Positions 1-7,852 of a DNA stretch of 8,711 bases are shown here, in pieces; the stretch's first letter is position 1, and each line of letters begins with the position of its first letter. The notes under the pieces are model-generated. The model did not search any database, was not told where the DNA came from, and was given only the letters and a program-made list of their open reading frames with translations. The translations under genes and the position numbers were made by a program. Origin of the DNA: Endomicrobium sp. (lineage in GTDB: Bacteria > Elusimicrobiota > Endomicrobiia > Endomicrobiales > Endomicrobiaceae); contig JAISDY010000003.1 of assembly GCA_031264425.1 (NCBI GenBank), positions 1 through 8,711 on the forward strand. The letters run 5' to 3'.

Positions 1-477
1 GTCTCAGAAAATGACTTGCCGGAAATGAGTAATAAACATACGGCAACCGTTGAAGAGAAAGCTAAAAACGAAAATACTCAAGCTATTCCTATTTGTGCAA
101 AAATTGAAGCCGAACTTGCGGAATTGTCTGAAAGCGATAGAGAAACTTTCTTAAAAGACTTGGGTATTAAAGAGCCGGGTCTTAACCGCCTCATAAGAGC
201 AGGCTATAGCTTGCTTGGTCTTGAAACATTTCTTACAGCCGGAGAAATTGAAGTAAGAACTTGGACAATCAAAAAAGGATCTTCTGCTCCTCAAGCCGCA
301 GGCGCAATACATTCGGACTTTGAAAGGGGATTCATCAGAGCAGAAGTCATGAGTTTTGACGACTTATTTAGGCTCGGAAACGAAAAAGCTGTAAAAGATG
401 CGGGTCTCCTTAGAAGCGAAGGAAAAGAATATATAGTTAAAGACGGCGATATAATAGAGTTCCGTTTTAATGTTTAA
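1..477 (+). CDS. ychF: Redox-regulated ATPase YchF, C-terminal part (5' end outside window)
   Basis: The reading frame is open from the first base (GTC TCA GAA...) to TAA at 475-477. It gives 158 residues of a protein that is usually about 360 long, so the N-terminal P-loop GTPase-like domain is missing and an internal ATG at 16 should not be taken as the start. The C-terminal domain is highly characteristic: the IRAGYSLLGLETFLTAGE stretch, then EVRTWTIKKGSSAPQAAGAI, FERGFIRAEVMSFDDL, and a TGS-type ending with IVKDGDIIEFRFNV. From family knowledge, YchF is a universally conserved Obg-related protein that prefers ATP, binds ribosomes and modulates the oxidative stress response in the cytoplasm. 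The N-terminal G motifs cannot be checked here. Identification is very sure. Confidence 0.96.
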   Translation, partial: VSENDLPEMSNKHTATVEEKAKNENTQAIPICAKIEAELAELSESDRETFLKDLGIKEPGLNRLIRAGYSLLGLETFLTAGEIEVRTWTIKKGSSAPQAAGAIHSDFERGFIRAEVMSFDDLFRLGNEKAVKDAGLLRSEGKEYIVKDGDIIEFRFNV

Positions 478-511
478 GCTTCCGATATAGCCGCAAATAT
501 TTGGAGATTTA

Positions 512-1423
512 ATGGATACAAAATTTCTAATGTGGGTGCTGTTTTGGACAGTCGTAACAACCGCTCTTTTTATTGATTTATCAATACTCAATAAACATAA
601 AGGTAATATAAAAACAAAAAAGGCAGCCATAATAGTTTGCGTTTGGATAAGTCTCTCGCTATTTTTTGGGGCAAGCATATATTTTGCACTTGGACGCGAA
701 AAAGCATTGGAATATTTTGCAGGATATATTGTGGAATATTCTCTTTCTATAGATAATATATTTGTGTTCCTTATGATATTTTCATATTTCGCAATTTCTA
801 AAGCTAATCAGTCAAAAGTTTTAATTTACGGCATTGCCGGGGCTGTAATTTTAAGGTTTTTATTTATACTTATAGGGATTGAACTTATAAACACTTTCCA
901 TTGGATAATATATATTTTCGGCGTATTGCTAGTTTACACGGCAATTAAAATGTTGTGTGGAAATCACAAAGAAATAAATCCAAAATATAATATCGCATAT
1001 AACATAATCAAAAAACTAATTCCGTTTAAAAATAGTACTGAAAACAACGCCTTCTTTATAAATGAGAATAAAAAAACATACGCAACTCCTATGCTTGCAG
1101 CCTTAATTGTGGTGGAAATGAGCGATTTAATATTTGCAGTAGATTCCATATCGGCAGTTCTTTCAATTTCCAAAGACACTTTTATAGTTTATTCTTCCAA
1201 TATCTTTGCGATAATAGGCTTGAGGTCTTTATATTTTCTTCTTTCAAACTTTGTTTCCAAATTTAAATTTTTGCATATTGGGGTTGCAGTCATTCTTATA
1301 TTTGTAGGGGTAAAAATGATTCTTTCCAGATACGTGCCTATTTCCACAGGATTATCATTAGTCGTCATAACTTTAGTTATAGGCATTTCAGTTCTTATTT
1401 CAATAAAAAAAGCCAACGTTTGA
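512..1423 (+). CDS. terC: TerC/Alx-family integral membrane protein (probable metal ion exporter)
   Basis: A 303-residue polytopic membrane protein with about eight to nine hydrophobic segments. TerC hallmarks are visible in both halves: an E-x3-SLSIDN motif (E75, D81, N82) after GREKALEYFAGY, and VEMSDLIFAVDSISAV (E202, D205, D211) in the second half, followed by SSNIFAIIGLRSLYF. Family members (Alx, MeeF/MeeY, YkoY types) are linked to Mn(II) export or metal loading of exported proteins. Actual tellurite resistance is rarely their role, so the gene symbol is only a family label. The ATG at 512 is preceded by GGAG at 503-506. A loop of about 40 residues (roughly 150-190, charged) separates the two halves, as usual. 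The gene lies 34 bases after ychF and its stop codon overlaps the promoter of the next operon. No terminator is evident after it. Family assignment is sure; the transported ion is not shown by the sequence. Confidence 0.93.
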   Translation: MDTKFLMWVLFWTVVTTALFIDLSILNKHKGNIKTKKAAIIVCVWISLSLFFGASIYFALGREKALEYFAGYIVEYSLSIDNIFVFLMIFSYFAISKANQSKVLIYGIAGAVILRFLFILIGIELINTFHWIIYIFGVLLVYTAIKMLCGNHKEINPKYNIAYNIIKKLIPFKNSTENNAFFINENKKTYATPMLAALIVVEMSDLIFAVDSISAVLSISKDTFIVYSSNIFAIIGLRSLYFLLSNFVSKFKFLHIGVAVILIFVGVKMILSRYVPISTGLSLVVITLVIGISVLISIKKANV

Positions 1424-1448
1424 CTAACAAAAAGCAAAGTAGTAAAAT
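1420..1448 (+). promoter_or_regulatory. Probable sigma-70-type promoter of the foldase-pdxA-rimI-ispE operon
   Basis: TTGACT at 1420-1425 and TAAAAT at 1443-1448 are separated by exactly 17 bases. Each hexamer differs from the consensus at one position. The -35 box overlaps the terC stop codon (TGA 1421-1423). Transcription would begin near 1455, leaving an untranslated leader of roughly 57 bases before the GTG at 1512. It is the best promoter match noticed in the plus-strand intergenic regions, and the following genes are packed too tightly to need others. Not experimentally supported. Confidence 0.6.
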
Positions 1449-1511
1449 TTTGCATTATCGTGGGTACTATGCGTTTATATTTGTAATTGTGACATCATAA
1501 AGGAGAATCTA

Positions 1512-2378
1512 GTGAGAAAATTAGCATTAACGATTACCGCCGTAGCAGCTTTGGGGCTATCTTTACCGGCATGCAAAAAAGATGAGCCGTTTGTTATTAA
1601 AGTAGGTAATGAAAAAATTACAGAAAATGATTTGAATGATAAATTATCAGCAACGTCTGCTGATTTCCAAAAATTTGCCGCTACGCCTATAGGGAGAAAA
1701 CATTTCTTTGACCTTGTGGTACAACAGTCCGTAGTAATAGAAGCGGCAAAGAAAGCCGGCATAGAAAAGCAAGCCGAATTCAAGAAAGCCTTAGAAGATT
1801 TTAAAAATGAACAACAAAAACAACTTGCCGACTATAAATACGGGCTTCTTATGGATATTTACTTAAAAGAAATCCGTGAAAAAATAAAAGCTTCAGATAA
1901 TGAAATTCAAAACTACTATAATGAAAATAAATCAACTTTTGAAAAACCAATAGCATATACTGTGAGACATATTCTTGTCTCAGACAAAGAGACGGCTCAA
2001 AACGCCTACGAAAGGCTTAAAAATGGCGCAAAATTTGAACAAGTGGCTAAAGAAGTTTCTAAAGACACTACGGCTCAAAATGGCGTATTGCTTGGACCTG
2101 TAAAGCAAGGCGCTCTTGTGCCTGAATTTGAAGCAGTAGCTTTAAGACTTAAAAATAATGAAATGTCAGAAATTATAGAAACGCGCTACGGTTTCCATAT
2201 AATACTTAAATTATCTGAACAAAAACTCCCGCCTATACCCCTTGACGAAGCAAAAGAAAACATAAAAAGAATTTTGGAGAAAGAAAAATTTGACGCATGG
2301 TTCAACAAAGAAAAAGAAAATCTTGGCGTTGAGGTAAATTATGAAGTCCCGTCTTCTGAAAGCGAGCAACAAAAATAA
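1512..2378 (+). CDS. Exported parvulin-type peptidyl-prolyl isomerase (PrsA/SurA-like), probable lipoprotein
   Basis: A 288-residue protein starting at GTG, fixed by AAGGAG at 1500-1505 six bases upstream. Residues 1-21 form a signal sequence ending in LPAC, which resembles a lipobox with Cys21 as the lipidated residue; Pro at -2 is atypical, so lipidation is likely but not certain. Residues about 25-145 are a helical SurA_N-like chaperone region. Residues 148-236 are a parvulin domain with both conserved histidines, His153 in VRHILVS and His229 in RYGFHIIL, plus the LVPEFEAVA segment. The C-terminus is a charged helix ending in a Ser/Glu/Gln tail. Such proteins help fold exported and outer-membrane proteins, acting on peptidyl-prolyl bonds in the periplasm. 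It is first in the operon and is followed 26 bases later by a paralogue whose histidines are lost. Confidence 0.88.
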   Translation: MRKLALTITAVAALGLSLPACKKDEPFVIKVGNEKITENDLNDKLSATSADFQKFAATPIGRKHFFDLVVQQSVVIEAAKKAGIEKQAEFKKALEDFKNEQQKQLADYKYGLLMDIYLKEIREKIKASDNEIQNYYNENKSTFEKPIAYTVRHILVSDKETAQNAYERLKNGAKFEQVAKEVSKDTTAQNGVLLGPVKQGALVPEFEAVALRLKNNEMSEIIETRYGFHIILKLSEQKLPPIPLDEAKENIKRILEKEKFDAWFNKEKENLGVEVNYEVPSSESEQQK

Positions 2379-2404
2379 ATTGCCATACCAGGAGAACACA
2401 AACA

Positions 2405-3454
2405 ATGAAAAAATTTGCGACGTGTATTGCAGTGTTATTTCTTGCCGTAGGCACTTTATTAGGAGCGTCTAAAGACGCTGATAAAACCTTGGCTGTAATA
2501 AATGGAGAACCTATTTTTGAATCTGAATTTAATACTATTTTTATTCCGCTGTTGGAAGAATATAGGCAAAACGTACCCGCTTCAGAACAAACAAAACAAA
2601 AAGAAAATGAATTAAGGGAAGCGGTTTTAAATCAGAAAATAGCTGAAATCATTTTGAAACAAGAAGTGAAGAGACAAAAGATTAAGCCTTCAAGAAATGA
2701 TGTGCAGGAAGGTGTTGCCGAAATTAGAAAGCGATTTGCAAACGATTCTGAATTTACAGCTGAACTGAGAAGAGAAAATATGACAATGTCTGGCTTTGAG
2801 AAAAAGATTTCTGAACAGGTTGCCATAAGAAAGCTCCTAAAACAGAGTCTGGAGTCTAAAGTTCAGATGCCTACTGAAATTGAAGCAAGAGATCTTTACG
2901 ACAAGATTATTACTAAAATAAAAGGTACAAAAACAAACTTGCCGCCTGAAGAAGACGCTTTAGTTTTAAATCTTGCGGCTGCCTTGAAGAGAATGTCAAG
3001 CGAACAGATAAGAGTGCGTCAAATTTTTATAAGCCTGCCTAAAGGCGCAAACGACGACGCGGTAAGAGCTGCTCAAACCAAAGTTGCCACAATCAAAAAA
3101 GAGCTTCAAAGACAAACTTTTGCGGATGTTGCCGGGCAATATTCCGAAGACCCTGTATCAAGACCAAGAAATGGAGACTTGGGCATAATAGCAAAAGGCG
3201 ATCTTTTACCCGTCTTGGATAAGGCTGCGTTTTCAATGAAAGTCGGCGACTATACAAGAGAACCTATTAAAACAGATATTGGATTATTCTTTTTAAAAAT
3301 TGAAGAAAGGCGCGCAAAGAAAGACGTTACCTTTGATGACGTCAAAAACGATATAGCTGAAGTTTTAGCTCATATCAACGCAAATAAAGCTCAAAATGAG
3401 TATATTGACGGATTGAAGTCTAAAGCTAATATTAAAATAAACAAAACTTGGTAA
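2405..3454 (+). CDS. SurA-like periplasmic chaperone with degenerate parvulin domain
   Basis: A 349-residue protein with a typical Sec signal peptide (MKKFATCIAVLFLAVGTLLGA, cleavage probably after Ala21) and AGGAG at 2390-2394 ten bases before the ATG. Residues about 27-165 match the SurA_N pattern (AVINGEPIFESEF, then long charged helices). Residues 202-300 are a rotamase-like domain with recognisable elements (FADVAGQYSEDP, NGDLGIIAKGDLLPVLDKAAFSMKVGD). However, the usual VRHIL is VRQIF (Gln206), and the usual YGFHII is IGLFFL (Phe295), so both active-site histidines are absent. This suggests holdase or chaperone function without normal isomerase catalysis (inference). It sits four bases before pdxA, the same order as the enterobacterial surA-pdxA pair, which supports a SurA-like role in outer-membrane protein assembly. 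The symbol is left blank because it may not be the true SurA orthologue. Confidence 0.84.
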   Translation: MKKFATCIAVLFLAVGTLLGASKDADKTLAVINGEPIFESEFNTIFIPLLEEYRQNVPASEQTKQKENELREAVLNQKIAEIILKQEVKRQKIKPSRNDVQEGVAEIRKRFANDSEFTAELRRENMTMSGFEKKISEQVAIRKLLKQSLESKVQMPTEIEARDLYDKIITKIKGTKTNLPPEEDALVLNLAAALKRMSSEQIRVRQIFISLPKGANDDAVRAAQTKVATIKKELQRQTFADVAGQYSEDPVSRPRNGDLGIIAKGDLLPVLDKAAFSMKVGDYTREPIKTDIGLFFLKIEERRAKKDVTFDDVKNDIAEVLAHINANKAQNEYIDGLKSKANIKINKTW

Positions 3455-3458
3455 TTAA

Positions 3459-4388
3459 ATGTCTAAACCCCCTGTAGCGATTACTTTAGGAGATCCTGCG
3501 GGAATAAGTTATGAAATAGTATGCAGGGCTGTAAATTCTTTAGCAGTAAAAAGAGTTTGTAGCCCTGTAATTTTTGGTGACAAGCAAGTTCTTGCAAAAT
3601 ATTTTATAGGTAAAATACCGTTTGATTTTGTAGAGTGTTCTAATATAGGGCATTCCGTAAAGACGGGAATCCCTTCAAAAAAGGCAGGCATAATTGCTTT
3701 GTCGGCGATAAAAAAAGTCGTAAGTTATTGCATGTCAGGCAAAGCAAACGCCTTAGTAACAGCGCCTATTTCAAAAGAATCATTAAAACTTGCCGGAGGA
3801 AAATATCCCGGTCATACGGAACTGCTGGCCACACTTACAAAAAGTAAAAAAGTCGCAATGCTAATGGCATGCGGCAATATACACGGCGTTATGGTAACAA
3901 GGCATATCCCAATATCAGAAATTCATAAAACCATAAAAACAAAAAATATTATTGATACGGTAAAATTAAGCATAGATTTTATAGGCAAAAAAAATATAAA
4001 AATCGCTTTGTGCGCTTTAAACCCGCATGCGGGCGATAATTCAATTTTTGGATCTGAAGAACAAAAGATTATAATGCCAGCTTACAAAGTATTGCTTAAA
4101 CAGGGAATCAATATAACCAAACCTTTACCCGCGGACTCGGCTTGGTTAAAAACCAAAAACGGTTCTTTTGATTTAGTGTGCGCAATGTACCACGACCAAC
4201 TTATGATACCTTTAAAGTGTATAGACGAAAAAAAAATAGTAAACGTTACCGCAGGGCTGCCTTTTGTAAGGACATCTCCGGGACATGGGACAGCTTTTGA
4301 TATTGCCGGCAAAAACAAAGCTGATATTTCCCCAATGATAGAGTCTATCTTATATGCTGTAAATCATATAAAAAAATTATATAAATAA
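3459..4388 (+). CDS. pdxA: 4-hydroxythreonine-4-phosphate dehydrogenase PdxA
   Basis: A 309-residue cytoplasmic enzyme, slightly shorter than the usual 320-330. It oxidises 4-phosphohydroxy-L-threonine with NAD(P) in the DXP-dependent pyridoxal phosphate pathway; the product condenses with deoxyxylulose phosphate via PdxJ. Visible signatures are ITLGDPAGI (8-16), TAPISK (101-106), PGHTELLA (117-124), the three metal-ligand histidines His149 (TRHIP), His190 (ALNPHAGD) and His245 (MYHDQ), and the terminal VRTSPGHGTAFDIAG (270-284). The conserved GDPAGIGPE motif reads GDPAGISYE here. The ATG lies four bases after the preceding stop with no clear Shine-Dalgarno, suggesting translational coupling to the SurA-like gene. 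In enterobacteria rsmA follows surA-pdxA; here rimI does. Confidence 0.95.
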   Translation: MSKPPVAITLGDPAGISYEIVCRAVNSLAVKRVCSPVIFGDKQVLAKYFIGKIPFDFVECSNIGHSVKTGIPSKKAGIIALSAIKKVVSYCMSGKANALVTAPISKESLKLAGGKYPGHTELLATLTKSKKVAMLMACGNIHGVMVTRHIPISEIHKTIKTKNIIDTVKLSIDFIGKKNIKIALCALNPHAGDNSIFGSEEQKIIMPAYKVLLKQGINITKPLPADSAWLKTKNGSFDLVCAMYHDQLMIPLKCIDEKKIVNVTAGLPFVRTSPGHGTAFDIAGKNKADISPMIESILYAVNHIKKLYK

Positions 4389-4402
4389 GTAAAGAGTTGC
4401 AA

Positions 4403-4831
4403 ATGGATTTGGTAACCTTTTCAGAAGATTTTCTAAGCGATATATTAAAAATTGAACACGAATCGTTTACTAACCCGTGGAATAGGGAAATGTTTTTAAG
4501 TTCTGCCCGAAACAAAACTGTAATCTTTAAAATTCTCATAAAAAACAAAGCTGTGGTTGGATATTATATAATCTCCACAATTGCAGATGAAACCGAAATA
4601 ATTACTATAGCTGTATGTCCAAAATTTAGAAGACAAAATTGCGGCAGATTTATGCTTACAGATATAGTAAAAGAAACTTTGCTGAAAAAATCCAAGTTTA
4701 TTTTTCTTGAAGCCAGAAAAAGCAATATGCCGGCATTAAATCTGTATAAGGCTTTCGGCTTTAAAGAAATAGGACTAAGAAAAAAATATTATAGAGACGA
4801 AGACGCTATTGTTCTAAGATTGACTAACTGA
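4403..4831 (+). CDS. rimI: Ribosomal protein S18 alanine N-acetyltransferase (RimI-like GNAT)
   Basis: A 142-residue GNAT acetyltransferase. I chose ATG 4403 because AAAGAG at 4391-4396 lies six bases upstream; the in-frame TTG at 4397 touches that site and would add only two residues. Recognisable features are the NPWNREMF substrate-region motif (24-31), ITIAVCPKFRRQ leading into the acetyl-CoA loop (67-78), LEARKSNMPALNLYKAFGF (102-120) and the RimI-type ending GLRKKYYRDEDAIVL. Glu103 and Tyr115 correspond to the general base and acid described for enterobacterial RimI. The acetyl-CoA loop, normally Q/R-x-x-G-x-G, reads RRQNCGR, with Asn79 replacing the first glycine. RimI acetylates the N-terminal alanine of S18. 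A related GNAT with another target cannot be excluded. It is co-oriented in the operon, 14 bases after pdxA. Confidence 0.82.
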   Translation: MDLVTFSEDFLSDILKIEHESFTNPWNREMFLSSARNKTVIFKILIKNKAVVGYYIISTIADETEIITIAVCPKFRRQNCGRFMLTDIVKETLLKKSKFIFLEARKSNMPALNLYKAFGFKEIGLRKKYYRDEDAIVLRLTN

Positions 4832-4844
4832 CGGAAATTATATT

Positions 4845-6998
4845 ATGAAAAGAAACAAATTATTTTTTATATTATTGCCGTTATTTTTTTTAGGTAAAAC
4901 TTTGTTTGCCGCAAACTACGAAGCGTATAAAATATTTCTCAAAGGAACTTTTGATTTAAAAACAGGACATATTGAAGACTGCATAAAAAGTTACGAGAAA
5001 GTTACCGATTTGGATAAAGAAGCTTTTAGCGTATATAAAAATTTAGCATATTTATATTGGCAAGCCGGAAAAACAGACAAAGCTTTTGAAACAGCTCAAA
5101 GAATTGACGAGATTGACGGTTTAAATCCAAAAACAACTATCTTCTTAGCAACATTTTATCTAGTGGCAAATAAACCTGAAATTGCAAAACAATACTGGGA
5201 AAAAACATTAAAACTTGATCCTGAAGATGAAACAGCCACAGCCTATCTTGCCTCATATTATTATTCCGGTAACGAATTAAAAAAATCTAAATGTTATTGG
5301 AATAGATTTTTGCGGCAACAACCAGACAATGCCATGGGCTATTTTCAACTGGGAATGGTTCAGGAAAAATTAAATATGACAAGTGACGCTCTGGCGTCTT
5401 ATGATAAAGTTATAAGAATAAATCCTGAAATTAGAGACGCTTATATAGCTAAAGCAAGAATCTATGAAAAAATAGGACAGTTTGATTCGGCAATAAAAGA
5501 ATACGAAAATTATGCGTCGTTATTTCCGGACAATGCACTAGTCCTTATGTATTTAGGAAAATGTTTTTATGAAGCGCAAAATTATCAAAAAGCTAAAGAT
5601 TATTTACTAAAAGCAAAAAAGAAGTTCCCAAATAATCCAACAATAAATTTTTGGCTTGGGATAATATATGAAAAAAATGGGCAATTTGACAAAGCAGCCG
5701 CGGAATTGGAAAATGTTGAAAAATCCGAAGAAAAAAACATTAAAATAATTACAAGGCTTGGATATTATTACTCAATATTAAAAAACTATCAAAAATCGGA
5801 AAAAAAATTCTTAAAAGCTATAGAAATTGCCCCCCAAAACCACGAAATTTTATACTTGGCAGCCTTAAATTATATGGATTGGAGGCGATACGACAAAGCC
5901 ATAGAATACTTAAAAAAAATCACAGCAATTGAGCCAAAATTCTCAGACGCATACTTTTATTTGGGGTTGGCGTTTGATAAAGAGAAAGATTTTACAAACG
6001 CCGAACAAGCACTTTTGAGAGCTATAGAGATAAATCCAGAGCATGCAAAAGCTATGAATTATCTTGGTTACACATACGCGGATAAAGGAATTAAGCTAAA
6101 AGAATCTGAAATATTTCTCATAAGAGCCGTGACTTTAGAACCAAAAAATAGCGCTTATCTTGATTCGCTCGGTTGGCTTTATTACAGACTTAGAAATTTT
6201 GAACTTGCCGAAAGATTCCTTCTTGAAGCCGTAAAAATAACAAAAGATCCACTTATGTACGACCATCTTGGAGACACTTATACGGCGCTAAATAAACCTG
6301 TACAAGCTTGGATAGCGTATTCTCTTTCTTTTGATTTTAAAGAAAATAAAAAAATAAGAAAAAAATTAGATTCTGCCCAAAAACAAATGCCTCTTGAAGA
6401 CCTTTACAAACAAATGCTTCTAAGAAGCGAGAGCAACTATCTCAAATTATTTCCTTTTAAAACTGGATTTAAAACAAAGGTAAGTTCAAGTTTTTTAAGT
6501 AAGAAGTTTTATATTCCATTTTCTTATTATAAAACCAATTCGCTAAAAATAGATTTGCCCACAATACTTATCCCCGGAGGGATGTCGGTACATATAAAAA
6601 ACGGAATCTATGAATTTGTTCCAAAAGCCATAGAAAACCAACTTCCTCAAGAGATATCCAATATTATTTCTAAAACTTGCGACATTTTTAGCGGTAATTT
6701 TTATAAACAATTCGTTGATGCTAAAATAACGCAAAAAGGCAAACGCATCATTTACTCTAAAGAAGACAAAGAACTGGTTTTAAATCTTGACACAGCGTTA
6801 ATAGAAAGTTTTTTTGATAAAGATTTAACAGTTACCATTCCAAAATATGAAAAATTTGTTATATCAAATGTTCCTAAAAAAATTAAGTTTGCATTTAAAA
6901 ACATAAAAATTAAAGGATTGCTAGAAACAACAAAAATTTCTCCCATACTAGGTGATAATCAAAATGAAAATAACTCTCAAAGCGCCGGCAAAGATTAA
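4845..6998 (+). CDS. Exported TPR-repeat protein with C-terminal LolB-like domain
   Basis: A 717-residue protein with a Sec signal peptide (1-22, ending KTLFA) and no lipobox cysteine. Residues about 27-500 form roughly 13-14 tandem tetratricopeptide repeats, seen as recurring G/A-Y-x8-A and P spacing about every 34 residues. The last repeats contain YLDSLGWLYYRLRNFELAERF and DHLGDTYTALNKPVQAW, typical of the large TPR protein encoded next to lolB in pseudomonads. Residues about 530-695 are a different, beta-rich region (FKTKVSSSF, LKIDLPTILIPGGMSV, GIYEFVPKA, ELVLNLDT, VPKKIKFAFKNIKIKG). Its strand pattern and position directly upstream of ispE suggest a LolB/DUF4292-type lipoprotein-acceptor fold; this is inference without a conserved catalytic residue to test. 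The C-terminal 20 residues are Asn/Ser-rich and overlap ispE. The start has only a weak upstream GGAAA (4833-4837). Confidence 0.82.
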   Translation: MKRNKLFFILLPLFFLGKTLFAANYEAYKIFLKGTFDLKTGHIEDCIKSYEKVTDLDKEAFSVYKNLAYLYWQAGKTDKAFETAQRIDEIDGLNPKTTIFLATFYLVANKPEIAKQYWEKTLKLDPEDETATAYLASYYYSGNELKKSKCYWNRFLRQQPDNAMGYFQLGMVQEKLNMTSDALASYDKVIRINPEIRDAYIAKARIYEKIGQFDSAIKEYENYASLFPDNALVLMYLGKCFYEAQNYQKAKDYLLKAKKKFPNNPTINFWLGIIYEKNGQFDKAAAELENVEKSEEKNIKIITRLGYYYSILKNYQKSEKKFLKAIEIAPQNHEILYLAALNYMDWRRYDKAIEYLKKITAIEPKFSDAYFYLGLAFDKEKDFTNAEQALLRAIEINPEHAKAMNYLGYTYADKGIKLKESEIFLIRAVTLEPKNSAYLDSLGWLYYRLRNFELAERFLLEAVKITKDPLMYDHLGDTYTALNKPVQAWIAYSLSFDFKENKKIRKKLDSAQKQMPLEDLYKQMLLRSESNYLKLFPFKTGFKTKVSSSFLSKKFYIPFSYYKTNSLKIDLPTILIPGGMSVHIKNGIYEFVPKAIENQLPQEISNIISKTCDIFSGNFYKQFVDAKITQKGKRIIYSKEDKELVLNLDTALIESFFDKDLTVTIPKYEKFVISNVPKKIKFAFKNIKIKGLLETTKISPILGDNQNENNSQSAGKD
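6950..6955 (+). promoter_or_regulatory. Shine-Dalgarno for ispE inside the TPR gene
   Basis: AGGTGA at 6950-6955, continuing to AGGTGAT, is fully complementary to the 16S anti-Shine-Dalgarno core and lies eight bases before ATG 6964. It decides the ispE start in favour of ATG 6964 over the in-frame GTG at 6952, which is part of this site. The same site exists twice in different form in the window (compare 8611-8620 on the minus strand). Confidence 0.75.
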
Positions 6999-7851
6999 TC
7001 TTTTCTTAGAAATTAAAAACAAAAGAGAAGACGGTTACCATCAATTAGAAAGTATAATGCAAACTGTAAGTTTGTATGACGAACTTTCTTTTGAGCTTAC
7101 CGACAAAAACATATTTTTAGAATGCGATACTAAAACATTGCAGACAGACTCCACGAACATCGTTTATAAAGCGGCAAGAGCATTCCATGATTATTTTAAA
7201 ATAGATAAAGGCGTCAAAATATGTTTAAAAAAAATAATTCCTATGGGTGCGGGACTTGGCGGAGGCTCTTCAGATGCTGCAGCAACCCTTGCGGCTTTGG
7301 CTAAACTTTACAATGTTAAGACGAATAAAAAAGAACTAGGGCAAATAGCCGCCAAACTGGGAGCAGACGTCTCATTCTTTCTTACAGGAGGAACAGCTCT
7401 GTGCGAAGGTATAGGGGATATTATTACTCCTTTAAAAGCTATTAAAAATTTAAACGTAATTCTTGTAAATCCAGGTTTTGGCGTTAATACTGCAGACGTC
7501 TATAAAAAGGTTAAATTTCCGTTGACAAAGAAAGCGGAAATTACTAAAATCAAAGCTCAGATTGACAATGGATCTTTTAATACAAGCAATGCTTTTAGCT
7601 GTTGTTTCAATAGGCTTGAAGATTTTGTCCTTACGGATTATCCAGAAATAGTAAAAATTAAGGATATTTTAAGAACAACAGGCTGTATAAGTTTAATGTC
7701 CGGTTCAGGAGCTACTGTTTTTGGACTTTTTGGCTCAAATGTCAACTTAGAATTTATAAGAACAACTCTAAACAAATACAGCTGGAAGTTTTGGTTTGTC
7801 AATTCAACGAAACTCTCTTTTCAACATCAACTCTCAACCGATACTATATAA
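6964..7851 (+). CDS. ispE: 4-diphosphocytidyl-2-C-methyl-D-erythritol kinase IspE
   Basis: A 295-residue GHMP-family kinase starting at ATG 6964; MKITLKAPAKINLFLEI is the standard family start, so the upstream GTG at 6952 is rejected. It phosphorylates the 2-hydroxyl of CDP-methylerythritol with ATP in the MEP isoprenoid pathway in the cytoplasm. Key features are Lys10 in AKINLFL, GYHQLESIMQTVSLYD (24-39), the glycine-rich ATP loop PMGAGLGGGSSDAAATL (93-109), LGADVSFFL with the catalytic Asp (D135), and the C-terminal LMSGSGATVFGLF (244-256). It overlaps the end of the TPR/LolB-like gene by 35 bases, implying translational coupling, and is followed after one base by tRNA-Gln. The lolB-ispE-tRNA-Gln order is known from pseudomonads. 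Length and motifs are complete; no defect is seen. Confidence 0.96.
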   Translation: MKITLKAPAKINLFLEIKNKREDGYHQLESIMQTVSLYDELSFELTDKNIFLECDTKTLQTDSTNIVYKAARAFHDYFKIDKGVKICLKKIIPMGAGLGGGSSDAAATLAALAKLYNVKTNKKELGQIAAKLGADVSFFLTGGTALCEGIGDIITPLKAIKNLNVILVNPGFGVNTADVYKKVKFPLTKKAEITKIKAQIDNGSFNTSNAFSCCFNRLEDFVLTDYPEIVKIKDILRTTGCISLMSGSGATVFGLFGSNVNLEFIRTTLNKYSWKFWFVNSTKLSFQHQLSTDTI

Positions 7852-7852
7852 T

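Noticed and set aside
450..455. TATAAT near the end of ychF as a terC promoter
   Set aside because: No -35-like hexamer is found 16-18 bases upstream, and it lies in conserved coding sequence.
494..503. Palindrome CAAATATTTG before terC
   Set aside because: A short AT-rich palindrome of this kind is expected by chance in such DNA, and no second copy or extended dyad is present.
364..678. Minus-strand ORF across ychF and terC
   Set aside because: It is antisense to two well-identified genes and has no ribosome-binding site or family features.
1450..1481. Alternative promoter TTGCAT...TATATT before the first foldase
   Set aside because: The spacer is 20 bases, clearly worse than the 17-base pair at 1420-1448.
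6952..6963. GTG at 6952 as the ispE start
   Set aside because: The GTG is part of the AGGTGA Shine-Dalgarno for ATG 6964, and family alignment favours the ATG.
7847..7852. TATAAT directly before the tRNA
   Set aside because: Transcription from it would start about seven bases inside the tRNA, and no -35 lies at the right distance.
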